64,000 bases of DNA, taken from contig CBFCZK010000002.1 of assembly GCA_965602805.1 (NCBI GenBank), positions 1 through 64,000 on the forward strand, in the 5' to 3' direction. The position numbers were made by a program, and so were the translations under genes. The notes beneath the pieces were generated by a model. It was given only the letters and a program-made list of their open reading frames with translations, was not told the origin of the DNA and ran no database searches. This DNA comes from Thiomicrorhabdus sp965602805. Its GTDB lineage: Bacteria; Pseudomonadota; Gammaproteobacteria; Thiomicrospirales; Thiomicrospiraceae. Below, one piece after another: positions 26,890 through 35,816 of this stretch (position 1 is the stretch's first letter; each line of letters begins with the position of its first letter).

Positions 26890-28239
26890 TTATGAAAATT
26901 CTGATTTAACCAAATTAGCTAAAAGTTCAGCAACTGATTCAACTAAATCAGCCTCTTTACCCTCAACCATGACTCGAATTAAAGGCTCAGTTCCTGAAGC
27001 ACGAATCAAAATTCGACCTTCACTTCCCATTAAACCTTCAAGTTCGGTTACTTTTTCTTTAAGTGGAACGTTCTCATTTAATCCAAGTGCGTTCTCAACT
27101 CTAATATTCTTTAACACCTGCGGATACATCTCAACGGCTGACGATAATTCCAATAAACTCTTACCTGACTGAACCATTGCCGTTAATACTTGTAAAGCGG
27201 CAACAATACCATCACCCGTCGTGGTCTTATCTAGACATAAAACATGCCCTGAAGGCTCTGCACCATACAGCCACTGCTTCTCAACTAGGCGCTCCATAAC
27301 ATAACGATCGCCAACGTCTGTACGATGCAGATCGATATCTACGGCTTTAAGCGCATTCTCAACACCCAAGTTACTCATTACCGTGCCGACAACACCCGTG
27401 ACATCGCTACGTAGCACCGTTGCTAATATATACAGAATGAGATCACCATCAACGATATTACCCAGCTCATCAACCATCATAACGCGGTCGCCATCACCAT
27501 CAAACGCAATACCAAAATCAGCGCCTTCTGTAACAACTGTTTTCTGCAGCAAATCGAGATGGGTTGCACCACAATCCTGATTGATATTAACACCGTTAGG
27601 CTCTGCACCGATGGTAATGACCTCAGCACCCAGCTCAGATAACACATGTGGACCAATGTGATAAGTCGCACCATGTGAACAATCTACAACAATCTTATAA
27701 TCATCTAGCTTATGCTTGCCGTGAAAGGTACTTTTACAAAACTCTATATAACGACCGGCCGCATCCTCTATTCGACGCGCCCTCCCCAACTCTTCTGAGG
27801 CGACAACTTCCATATCTAATTCAAATGCCGCTTCGACCGCCAACTCAACCTGATCACTGATCTTTTTGCCTGCTGAAGAAAAAAACTTTATACCGTTATC
27901 ATGATGCGGGTTATGTGACGCACTAATCACGATACCGGCATCTGCACGGAAGGTTTGCGTGAGATAAGCGACTGCTGGGGTTGGCATAGGGCCTAACAAT
28001 AACACATCAATGCCTGCGGCGATAAAACCCGCCTCCAATGCCGATTCAAACATATAGCCAGAAATACGAGTATCTTTACCAATCATAACCGTTTTCTCAC
28101 CACGCTCTCGCATGACCTTACCAGTCGCCCAACCCAGCTTTAACACTTGATCTGGACGAATCATACCCTGGCCAACACGATTACGAATCCCATCGGTTCC
28201 AAAGTATTTCTTTTGACTCTGTTTTTTGTTGTCCTGCAT
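26890..28239 (-). CDS. glmM: Phosphoglucosamine mutase
   Basis: It converts glucosamine 6-phosphate to glucosamine 1-phosphate for peptidoglycan and lipopolysaccharide. The phosphoserine loop is GIVISASHNPHHDNGIKF near 95-112, the metal-binding loop DGDGDRVMMVD is near 240, and the phosphate-binding end RASGTEPLIRVMVEG is near the C terminus. I chose the ATG at 28239 (449 residues), which gives MQDNKKQSQKKYFGTDGIR and has a GAGAG site 5 nt upstream; a longer start at 28272 would add 11 residues not typical of the family. It follows folP closely. Confidence 0.95.
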   Translation of the reverse strand: MQDNKKQSQKKYFGTDGIRNRVGQGMIRPDQVLKLGWATGKVMRERGEKTVMIGKDTRISGYMFESALEAGFIAAGIDVLLLGPMPTPAVAYLTQTFRADAGIVISASHNPHHDNGIKFFSSAGKKISDQVELAVEAAFELDMEVVASEELGRARRIEDAAGRYIEFCKSTFHGKHKLDDYKIVVDCSHGATYHIGPHVLSELGAEVITIGAEPNGVNINQDCGATHLDLLQKTVVTEGADFGIAFDGDGDRVMMVDELGNIVDGDLILYILATVLRSDVTGVVGTVMSNLGVENALKAVDIDLHRTDVGDRYVMERLVEKQWLYGAEPSGHVLCLDKTTTGDGIVAALQVLTAMVQSGKSLLELSSAVEMYPQVLKNIRVENALGLNENVPLKEKVTELEGLMGSEGRILIRASGTEPLIRVMVEGKEADLVESVAELLANLVKSEFS

Positions 28240-28275
28240 CAAACTCTCAACTCTTTTAATGAAATGCAGCAAGCG

Positions 28276-29112
28276 CTACATTAAATGCATCGTGACCCGT
28301 AAAGCTTCAACCGTTGCTTTAACATCGTGAACCCGGACAATACCAGCCCCTTTAAGCGCCGCTAAAACCGCCGCGGCGACACTGCCGACAACTCGATCTT
28401 CCGCGGCCTCAGCGTTTAAAATCTCACCAATCATGCGTTTTCTAGAGACCCCCACCAATAATGGATACCCCAAACCGGTCAAATGATCTAAACTTTCAAA
28501 TAGCTCGCTATTATGCGCTAAAGTCTTGCCGAACCCAAATCCTGGATCCAAGATAATTTGATTTTTATCCATTCCTGCTTGCAGGCACACGTTCGCCCGA
28601 GCCAATAAAAATTCACTGACTTCGCTGAGCACATCTTTATATTCTGGCGATTGCTGCATGGTAGAGAAGTCGCCCAACTTATGCATAAGGCACACTGTAG
28701 CACCGGAATTAACAGCACATTCAACAGCGCCTTCGGCTTGCAATGCATTCACATCGTTAATTAACACAGCCCCACGATTAACCGCCTCTGACATGACTCC
28801 TGTCTTATAGGTATCAATCGATATTGGTACATCGTAATGACCAGCAATCCATTCAATCACGGGTAAAACTCGATCTAACTCTTGCTGCAAACCAACCTTA
28901 ACAGCGCCAGGCCTGGTAGATTCACCACCGACATCGATAATATCAACACCAGACAAAACCATCTGCTCTACTTGCTTAGCAATCTGACCTTCTGAAACAA
29001 AAAACCCACCATCTGAAAAAGAGTCAGGAGTAACGTTTAAAACCCCCATCACCAAAGGCATACCATTTTGTCTCGAAGACTTTTCGGCAATCAATGTTTT
29101 GATATTAAACAT
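28276..29112 (-). CDS. folP: Dihydropteroate synthase
   Basis: 278 residues. It joins pteridine pyrophosphate and p-aminobenzoate in folate synthesis. The signature MGVLNVTPDSFSDGG is near 23, then IDVGGESTRPGA near 60 and ILDPGFGFGKT near 190. It lies between ftsH and glmM, the usual gammaproteobacterial order ftsH-folP-glmM, but is separated from ftsH by a strong terminator. The palindrome CCAGGCCTGG sits in the coding sequence at 28907-28916. Confidence 0.96.
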   Translation of the reverse strand: MFNIKTLIAEKSSRQNGMPLVMGVLNVTPDSFSDGGFFVSEGQIAKQVEQMVLSGVDIIDVGGESTRPGAVKVGLQQELDRVLPVIEWIAGHYDVPISIDTYKTGVMSEAVNRGAVLINDVNALQAEGAVECAVNSGATVCLMHKLGDFSTMQQSPEYKDVLSEVSEFLLARANVCLQAGMDKNQIILDPGFGFGKTLAHNSELFESLDHLTGLGYPLLVGVSRKRMIGEILNAEAAEDRVVGSVAAAVLAALKGAGIVRVHDVKATVEALRVTMHLM

Positions 29113-29126
29113 GAGTTTTCCTATTC

Positions 29127-29154
29127 AAAAAAAAACCCCGCTTCAACGGGGTTT
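29127..29154 (-). terminator. Terminator between ftsH and folP
   Basis: Arms AAACCCCG (29133-29140) and CGGGGTTT (29147-29154) have a 6-nt loop, with a run of A at 29127-29135 giving the U tract on the minus strand. It would end the ftsH transcript before folP starts at 29112, so folP needs partial read-through or a promoter within the hairpin region. Confidence 0.85.
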
Positions 29155-29185
29155 TATCAGACCTTGTACCGGCCTTAAACTGAAC

Positions 29186-31159
29186 TTAGTGTACTTTAGG
29201 CTCACCATCATCAACAGCAGGCCCATCACCACTCAAATCATCCGAAACCGTGTCTTCACTTGAATCCTCAGCAGCTACATCTTCAGATACTGTCTCACCA
29301 GGCGTAGTGGATGCTTCATCATCGTTAGAGTCACTCCAATCTTTGGGCTCTCCAGCAGGACGACCTTCCATAATGTTTTTAATCTGATCCGCATCAATGG
29401 TTTCATAAGTCATTAATGCTTCAGTCATTAACTCAAGTTCGCTTGCATGCTCCTGAAGAATATCCTGGGCACGCTTGTAGTTACGGTCAATTAGATTACG
29501 GATTTCAATATCGATCTGTTTTGAAATTTCACCAGACACGTTCGCATTACGAGACGTCCCCATAAAGCTGCCGTTATCTTCTTCTTCGTATAACAAAGGC
29601 CCTAAAGTGTCAGACAAACCCCATTTAGTGACCATATTACGAGCAATCGCGGTAGCACGCTCAATATCATTACTGGCACCCGTAGTCACCATGTCTGGAC
29701 CATAGATTTGCTCTTCAGCGATACGTCCACCATATAGGCTTGATAATTGGCTTTCTAGCTTTTGCTTAGAGTAGCTATAAGAGTCCTCTTCAGGCAAGTA
29801 CATCGTCACACCCAACGCACGACCACGTGGCATGATACTGACTTTATAAACGGGGTCATGCTCAGGCACTAACCAACCGACAATCGCGTGCCCTGCTTCA
29901 TGGTAAGCGGTCATCTTACGTTCTTTATCGTTCATGACCATGCTCTTACGTTCGACACCCATCAAAATCTTATCTTTGGCTTTCTCAAAGTGCTTCTGCG
30001 TAACCAGCTTATCGTTAAGCCTGGCTGCAAATAGTGCTGCTTCATTGACTAAATTCGCTAAATCAGCACCTGAGAATCCAGGTGTACCACGTGCAATATA
30101 AGATGGATTAACATCATCTGCTAAAGGCACTTTACGCATATGAACCTTAAGAATCTGCTCACGACCACGAATATCCGGCAGTCCAACGGTTACCTGGCGA
30201 TCGAAACGACCAGGACGCAGTAAAGCAGTATCTAAAACGTCCGCACGGTTAGTTGCAGCAATGACAATCACACCTTCATTACCTTCAAAACCGTCCATTT
30301 CAACCAGTAACTGGTTCAAAGTCTGCTCACGCTCATCATTGCCGCCGCCCATACCTGAGCCACGTTTACGCCCAACTGCATCAATCTCATCGATAAAGAT
30401 AATACAAGGCGCATGTGCTTTAGCTTGCTCAAACATATCACGGACACGCGAAGCACCCACCCCGACAAACATCTCAACAAAATCGGAACCTGAAATCGTA
30501 AAGAATGGCACTTGCGCTTCACCCGCAATAGCCTTAGCCAATAGTGTTTTACCCGTACCAGGAGGTCCTGTCATCAAAACACCACGAGGAATACTCCCCC
30601 CTAGGTTTTGGTATTTGGCTGGATCCCGTAAGAAATCAACAATTTCACCAACTTCTTGTTTGGCTTCATCCGCCCCTGCAACATCATCCAATGTAACCTT
30701 GATCTGCTCATCGGTCAGCATTTTAGCCTTACTCTTACCGAATGACATAGGACCACCTTTACCGCCCATACCCCCACCGACAGATTTCATAAAGAAAATC
30801 CAAACACCAATCAATAGCAACATAGGGAACCATGAGATAAAGATCTGCATCAACACACCTTGTTGCTCTGGTGGTTGTGCAGTAATCTTAACGCGGTTAT
30901 CCAACAAATCACCCATCAAACCAGCATCACCAGGGTTATAGGTCGTAAAGGAATCACCACTGACATAAACGCCACGAATCGTCGGACCTTCAATATTGAC
31001 CTTACTGACCTGCCCCTGATGAACCTGATCAATAAAATCAGAATAATCTAAACGACTAGAAGCGCTTTGCCCCTGACTACTGAAATGATTGAATACAGAC
31101 ATCAATATCATTGCTGCAATCGCCCAAACCAAAACATTTTTTAGCATATCATTCTTCAT
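29186..31159 (-). CDS. ftsH: ATP-dependent zinc metalloprotease FtsH
   Basis: 657 residues. It is a membrane-anchored AAA+ protease that degrades misfolded membrane proteins and regulators. Two membrane helices (about 7-23 and 104-124) enclose a periplasmic domain; Walker A GPPGTGKT is at 198-205, the second region of homology ends in LLRPGRFDRQ near 315, and the zinc-binding HEAGH is at 420-424. The C terminus (from about 608) is a long acidic, low-complexity tail rich in D, E, S and T. It follows rlmE by 149 bp. Confidence 0.97.
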   Translation of the reverse strand: MKNDMLKNVLVWAIAAMILMSVFNHFSSQGQSASSRLDYSDFIDQVHQGQVSKVNIEGPTIRGVYVSGDSFTTYNPGDAGLMGDLLDNRVKITAQPPEQQGVLMQIFISWFPMLLLIGVWIFFMKSVGGGMGGKGGPMSFGKSKAKMLTDEQIKVTLDDVAGADEAKQEVGEIVDFLRDPAKYQNLGGSIPRGVLMTGPPGTGKTLLAKAIAGEAQVPFFTISGSDFVEMFVGVGASRVRDMFEQAKAHAPCIIFIDEIDAVGRKRGSGMGGGNDEREQTLNQLLVEMDGFEGNEGVIVIAATNRADVLDTALLRPGRFDRQVTVGLPDIRGREQILKVHMRKVPLADDVNPSYIARGTPGFSGADLANLVNEAALFAARLNDKLVTQKHFEKAKDKILMGVERKSMVMNDKERKMTAYHEAGHAIVGWLVPEHDPVYKVSIMPRGRALGVTMYLPEEDSYSYSKQKLESQLSSLYGGRIAEEQIYGPDMVTTGASNDIERATAIARNMVTKWGLSDTLGPLLYEEEDNGSFMGTSRNANVSGEISKQIDIEIRNLIDRNYKRAQDILQEHASELELMTEALMTYETIDADQIKNIMEGRPAGEPKDWSDSNDDEASTTPGETVSEDVAAEDSSEDTVSDDLSGDGPAVDDGEPKVH

Positions 31160-31308
31160 TGACTACCTTTAACCGCTCTCTAAGACATTTCAGAAGAGCA
31201 CTCTCTTACTGAAAAGTTTCATTTAAATTAATCCAATCCCATTACTTTACCATAATTTTCATAAATAAAACTTATGGCGCACTTAAAAAGCTAGCGCATG
31301 AAAGCTTT

Positions 31309-31929
31309 TTAAGATTTCTTACCCCGTGCTAATAAATAAATTTCTTTGCTCCTAGCGCGAGAGGAATCTGGCTTTCGAGTAATAACCTTTTGATACTTTG
31401 ACCGTAAAGTCATCAGCAACTGATCGTAGCCTTCCCCTTGGAAGACTTTCATCAATAAATCACCATTAGGTTTTAACACTTGATCAGCAAGTTCAACGCA
31501 CAATTCAACCAAATACATGGCACGTGGTATATCAACGCCTTTATTGCCACTCATATTCGGTGCCATGTCAGACATAACCACATCTACGTCACGCCCTGCC
31601 AATGCTTTTAAAAGGCCGTCATAGACTTCATCTTCTCTAAAGTCACCCTGAATAAAGGTCACGCCAGCAAAAGGCTCTACGGGCAAAATATCTAGGGCAA
31701 AAACTTCACCCTTACTGCCAACCTTGTGTGTCGTCCACTGTGACCAGCCCCCTGGTGCTGCGCCCAAATCGACGACACACATGCCCGGCTTGAACAAGCT
31801 ATCCTTGTCATCAATCTCTTGTAGCTTATAAACTGCGCGCGAACGCCAACCTTCTTGCTTTGCCTTTTGGACATATGGATCGTTAAAATGCTCTTTTAAC
31901 CAAACGTCGCTCGATTTACTTCTCGCCAT
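31309..31929 (-). CDS. rlmE: 23S rRNA (U2552-2'-O)-methyltransferase RlmE
   Basis: 206 residues, also called FtsJ or RrmJ. It methylates U2552 in the A loop of 23S rRNA using SAM. The SAM-binding motif VVDLGAAPGGWSQW is near 50-63 and the catalytic aspartate lies in DVVMSDMAPNMSG near 119. The catalytic lysines are in the N-terminal SRAVYKLQEID and the later LMKVFQGEG. It is divergent from yhbY and upstream of ftsH, the conserved arrangement. Confidence 0.96.
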   Translation of the reverse strand: MARSKSSDVWLKEHFNDPYVQKAKQEGWRSRAVYKLQEIDDKDSLFKPGMCVVDLGAAPGGWSQWTTHKVGSKGEVFALDILPVEPFAGVTFIQGDFREDEVYDGLLKALAGRDVDVVMSDMAPNMSGNKGVDIPRAMYLVELCVELADQVLKPNGDLLMKVFQGEGYDQLLMTLRSKYQKVITRKPDSSRARSKEIYLLARGKKS

Positions 31930-31993
31930 AATGTGTTTTCAACTACAATATACAAATACTATTAATTAATAATGACCATGATTGGAATATTCA

Positions 31994-32302
31994 ATGAGCC
32001 AGCCAGAAAAACTTACCAATAATCAAAAAAAATATCTACGTGGCATCGCGCACGGATTAAATCCAATGATCATGATTGGTGCTAACGGTGTGACAGAAAG
32101 CCTAATGGCAGAACTAGAAAGCACCCTAGCCCATCATGAAATTCTAAAAATCAAAATCGCCAGTGCTGATCGAGATGAACGTAAAGAGATTATCCAGCAC
32201 CTTGTAAAAGAAAGCGGTGCGCTTCTTGTACAAACAATTGGTAAAATATGTGTCATCTATCGCCAGAATGAAGAAACAGAACTGCCACTTCCTAGAAACT
32301 AG
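31994..32302 (+). CDS. yhbY: YhbY/CRS1-type ribosome-assembly RNA-binding protein
   Basis: 102 residues, a single CRM domain. The GxxG loop is present in the stretch MIGANGVTESLMAEL, after RGIAHGLNPM. The protein binds pre-50S particles in E. coli. I prefer the ATG at 31994 with GGA seven bases upstream; a TTG at 31982 would add four residues. It is divergent from rlmE with a 64-bp gap, a conserved pairing. Confidence 0.9.
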   Translation: MSQPEKLTNNQKKYLRGIAHGLNPMIMIGANGVTESLMAELESTLAHHEILKIKIASADRDERKEIIQHLVKESGALLVQTIGKICVIYRQNEETELPLPRN

Positions 32303-32330
32303 TTCAGCAGCTTATTCAGACTCAGACCAT

Positions 32331-32358
32331 CGCCAAGTAATCATGCTTTTACTTGGCG
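32331..32358. terminator. Hairpin between convergent yhbY and metZ
   Basis: Perfect 10-bp arms CGCCAAGTAA and TTACTTGGCG enclose an 8-nt loop, placed between the ends of two convergent genes. There is no U tract on either side, so termination is plausible but not certain. Confidence 0.45.
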
Positions 32359-32403
32359 AAATGCCATCTCGATTTGTTTAAACTAATTCAAGTGCAATCC
32401 GCT

Positions 32404-33582
32404 CTACTTCAGCAGATCTAAACCTCTTGCAAGATCTGACTTTATATCTTCGATAGACTCCAAACCAACGGATACGCGTACTAAATTATCGGTAATACCC
32501 GCTTTAAGCCTCGCTTCAGGCTCTACACGAACATGGGTTGTCGTCGCTGGATGGGTAATACTGGTTTTAACATCACCAAGATTGGCAGTAATTGATAGCA
32601 TTTGCGTATTATCAATCACCGACCATGCTTCAGTTTGATTCCCCTTGACTTTAAAACTCACCAGGCCACCACCAGCTGACTGTTGCTTACAGGCCAGATC
32701 GTACTGTGGGTGTGATTTTAAACCAGGGTAATAAACCTGCTCTACCGCAGGATGCAACGAAAGCCACTCAGCTAATTGCAATGCACTTTGGCAGTGTGCA
32801 GCCATTCTAATAGGCAACGTTTCCAGACCTTTCAAGAATATCCACGCATTAAATGGACTCATTGAAGGCCCTGCCGTGCGCATAAAACCACGGACATGCT
32901 CATCTACCAATTCATTAGAGCCGACAACAGCACCACCAATACCACGTCCTTGACCATCCAAAAACTTTGTTGCTGAATGAATAATAATATCAGCACCTTG
33001 CTCAAGCGGTCTTTGCAGAATAGGCGTACAGAAACAGTTATCGACAATCAACAAACAATCATTCGCTTTTGCTAAAGCACTGATTACAGATAAATCCGCA
33101 ACTTCTGTCAATGGATTAGAAGGCGTCTCTAAAAAGAAAGCTTTGGTATTTGGCTGAAGCGCAGCCACCCATTCCGAAGTATCGGTTTGTGAGACAAACG
33201 TGACCTCAAGACCAAATTTGGCAAGGTATTTATTGAACAGTACCTTAGTGGTACCAAAAACACTTTGTGAACAGATAACATGATCACCCGATTCGCATAA
33301 TGCCATAAAGGTAGAGAGTATCGCGGCCATGCCTGAAGCTGTACCAACACAGGCTTCACCGCCTTCCATTAAAGCAAGACGATTCTCAAATGCGCGGACA
33401 GTTGGATTGGTGAAGCGAGAATAAACATTACCTTTCTCTTCACCACTAAAACGCGCTGCCGCTTGTGCCGCAGAGTTATAACGAAAACTTGAAGTCGGAA
33501 AAATCGCTTCACTATTTTCTTGTTCTTGCGTTTGTTCGTAACCGGCACGAACGGCCAATGTTTCTATATCAAATGAATGCAT
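32404..33582 (-). CDS. metZ: O-succinylhomoserine sulfhydrylase
   Basis: 392 residues. It is a PLP enzyme of the Cys/Met-metabolism family that makes homocysteine directly from O-succinylhomoserine and sulfide. The PLP lysine is K206 in IHSATKFLDGQGRGIGG, and the region around ATGMAA-type TASGMAAILS (near 82) is typical. The position beside purF matches metZ in Pseudomonas and relatives, which supports MetZ over MetB or MetC. Substrate (succinyl or acetyl ester) is inferred from context. Confidence 0.9.
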   Translation of the reverse strand: MHSFDIETLAVRAGYEQTQEQENSEAIFPTSSFRYNSAAQAAARFSGEEKGNVYSRFTNPTVRAFENRLALMEGGEACVGTASGMAAILSTFMALCESGDHVICSQSVFGTTKVLFNKYLAKFGLEVTFVSQTDTSEWVAALQPNTKAFFLETPSNPLTEVADLSVISALAKANDCLLIVDNCFCTPILQRPLEQGADIIIHSATKFLDGQGRGIGGAVVGSNELVDEHVRGFMRTAGPSMSPFNAWIFLKGLETLPIRMAAHCQSALQLAEWLSLHPAVEQVYYPGLKSHPQYDLACKQQSAGGGLVSFKVKGNQTEAWSVIDNTQMLSITANLGDVKTSITHPATTTHVRVEPEARLKAGITDNLVRVSVGLESIEDIKSDLARGLDLLK

Positions 33583-33614
33583 TGTAATTCTCTATCATTA
33601 AAAACAGCAAAACC

Positions 33615-33626
33615 ACCAGGCCTGGT
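33615..33626. repeat. Dispersed palindrome ACCAGGCCTGGT (metZ-purF gap)
   Basis: A perfect 12-bp palindrome in the 72-bp gap between purF and metZ. It is one of five exact copies of the core CCAGGCCTGG in the window (19518, 28907, 33616, 54408, 59950). Confidence 0.7.
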
Positions 33627-33654
33627 CATATTAAATCAAAACCAGGCAACCATG

Positions 33655-35172
33655 CTAGCTACCGTTATAAATTCCGACTGTTTCCTGACCTGACGCTTGC
33701 TGAGTGGTTTGCGCATCATCGTTACGCGCACTGTCAATCGATGCTAAATACTCAGGGGTAATATCACCTGTGGCATAAACACCACTGAAACAAGAAGTAT
33801 CAAATTCAGTAATATCTTCATTACCCACCGAGACCGATTCAATCAAATCTTCCAAGTCTTGATAGATTAATTTATCACAACCGATAATTTCAGAGACTTC
33901 TTCAACGCTACGATTACTCGCCACCAATTCGGTAGGAGACGGCATATCAATTCCATAAACGTAAGGGTAACGAACCGGAGGCGCTGCTGAGGCAAAATAG
34001 ACTTTTTTAGCGCCCGCTTCACGTGCCATTTGAACAATTTGTGCCGAAGTCGTACCACGAACAATTGAATCATCCACCAATAGTACATTTTTGCCTTCGA
34101 ACTCTAGACCGATTGCATTCAACTTCTGACGAACAGATTTCTTACGTAACTGCTGCCCTGGCATAATGAAGGTACGACCAATATAGCGGTTTTTGATAAA
34201 GCCTTCACGATAGGGTGAACCTAACCTGTAAGCAAGCTCTAATGCTGAGGTACGGCTGGTATCTGGGATAGGCATCACCACATCGATATCATGATCAGGC
34301 CACTCTTTGAGGATTTTATCCGCGAGCTTTTCACCCATTCGTAAACGTGATTTATAAACTGAAATATTATCAATCATGGAATCAGGGCGTGCGAAATAGA
34401 CAAATTCAAAGATACAAGGTGATAGTTTCGGGTTTTCAGCACATTGCTGAAAGAATATTTCACCCGAGTCCGTAATGACGACTGCTTCACCCGGCGCTAA
34501 ATCTTTGATTAATTCAAAACCAAGACCATCCAAAGCCACTGATTCTGACGCGATCATGTAATCAAAACCATTCTCGTTTGCACGTTTGCCAACCACCACA
34601 GGGCGTAATCCATAAGGATCACGAAAACCAACAATACCGATACTAGAGATAACACCGACTGCAGCATAACCACCACGCACACGCTTATGTACATTACGAA
34701 CAGCATTAAAGACATCTTCATGATCAATAAACAGTTTCTTCTGTCGCATCAATTCATGCGCAAAAACATTCAAGAGCACTTCCGAGTCTGAGTTGGTATT
34801 CAGGTGGCGCAAGTCTTGGCGATAAATCTCTTGAGCCAATACCTCAGCGTTGGTTAAGTTACCGTTATGACCCATCGATATGCCATAAGGCGAGTTAACA
34901 TAAAACGGTTGAGCTTCTGCGCTAGAAGAAGAACCTGCCGTAGGGTAACGAACGTGGCCAATACCGATATTACCATGCAAATCTCGCATGTGACGCGTAC
35001 GAAACACATCCTTAACCATACCGTTATCTTTACGCTGATAAAAGCGTCCTTGCTCACAGGTCACAATACCCGCAGCATCCTGACCACGATGTTGTAACGT
35101 AGTTAAAGCGTCATAAATATCTTGACCAACCGTTTGACCATTCGCCAATACAATCCCAACAATACCGCACAT
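33655..35172 (-). CDS. purF: Amidophosphoribosyltransferase
   Basis: 505 residues. It makes phosphoribosylamine from PRPP and glutamine, the first step of purine synthesis. The N-terminal nucleophile is Cys2 after the initiator Met (MCGIVGIV), with no long propeptide. The PRPP-binding loop is NVLLVDDSIVRGTTS near 356-370. The C terminus is extended with a variable tail. In Pseudomonas and E. coli cvpA precedes purF; here no cvpA is present and a SPOR protein gene lies 47 bp upstream. Confidence 0.96.
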   Translation of the reverse strand: MCGIVGIVLANGQTVGQDIYDALTTLQHRGQDAAGIVTCEQGRFYQRKDNGMVKDVFRTRHMRDLHGNIGIGHVRYPTAGSSSSAEAQPFYVNSPYGISMGHNGNLTNAEVLAQEIYRQDLRHLNTNSDSEVLLNVFAHELMRQKKLFIDHEDVFNAVRNVHKRVRGGYAAVGVISSIGIVGFRDPYGLRPVVVGKRANENGFDYMIASESVALDGLGFELIKDLAPGEAVVITDSGEIFFQQCAENPKLSPCIFEFVYFARPDSMIDNISVYKSRLRMGEKLADKILKEWPDHDIDVVMPIPDTSRTSALELAYRLGSPYREGFIKNRYIGRTFIMPGQQLRKKSVRQKLNAIGLEFEGKNVLLVDDSIVRGTTSAQIVQMAREAGAKKVYFASAAPPVRYPYVYGIDMPSPTELVASNRSVEEVSEIIGCDKLIYQDLEDLIESVSVGNEDITEFDTSCFSGVYATGDITPEYLASIDSARNDDAQTTQQASGQETVGIYNGS

Positions 35173-35219
35173 CTTTGTACACTCTCTTACTTAAAATTTG
35201 TTGTTCAGCTTATCACTGT

Positions 35220-35816
35220 TCAATTAAGTTGCACGATTTGTGCATTCGTTCGTAACATTTTATCTAATTTTTGCTTATCTTGTTCAGCTTTGACTTTAGA
35301 AAAATAAGGCCCGGTTCGCACTGAATAAGTTCCACTACTCTTAAATTCTTTAATCGACACTTCATATTTTGATTCAAGACGCCCCAGTAAGTCGTTGGCT
35401 TTCTTAATATCTTTATAAGCAGTCACTTTGACAATCCACTGAGGTGGAGTCGATTTATCTTGGTTTTTTGAGCTGTTCGGCACTGACTTTGTTGCAGAAA
35501 TAATTTTATGAGACTCTTGCTCTACCTTAAGAACTGCGCCTTTATCCGTAGCTTTATCAGAACCAGCCATACTGACCAGCTTGTCCACCTGACCATTCGC
35601 CAGTGGATTACTCTGAACTTCAGCTTGTTTTTGTGTCGTCTGTACAGGTAGCTCATAAATATGCTCTACCAAAGGACGCTCGCCTTTAGCAACGATATCT
35701 TGATGCCCCGACGGTTGAAAATTCACCGGATGGCTATACCAACTTGGAACCAGAATCACCAATAACAATAGCCAAATAAAGGCCCCCGTTAAGCGATATT
35801 TACTCACATCATCCAT
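35220..35816 (-). CDS. SPOR-domain inner-membrane protein (DedD-like)
   Basis: 198 residues from the ATG at 35816 (MDDVSKYR), which overlaps the folC stop by 8 bp; an upstream start at 35837 would add seven residues. One membrane helix (about 11-27) anchors a periplasmic region with a low-complexity middle and a C-terminal SPOR domain (about 118-198, starting PPQWIVKVTAYKD). SPOR domains bind denuded glycan at the septum, and DedD-type proteins help cell division. The place after folC fits dedD. Confidence 0.82.
   Translation of the reverse strand: MDDVSKYRLTGAFIWLLLLVILVPSWYSHPVNFQPSGHQDIVAKGERPLVEHIYELPVQTTQKQAEVQSNPLANGQVDKLVSMAGSDKATDKGAVLKVEQESHKIISATKSVPNSSKNQDKSTPPQWIVKVTAYKDIKKANDLLGRLESKYEVSIKEFKSSGTYSVRTGPYFSKVKAEQDKQKLDKMLRTNAQIVQLN

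Noticed and set aside
30261..30941. 226-codon plus-strand frame opposite ftsH
   Set aside because: It is the antisense of a highly conserved AAA+ region; the composition is a by-product of ftsH codon use, and no ribosome site is present.
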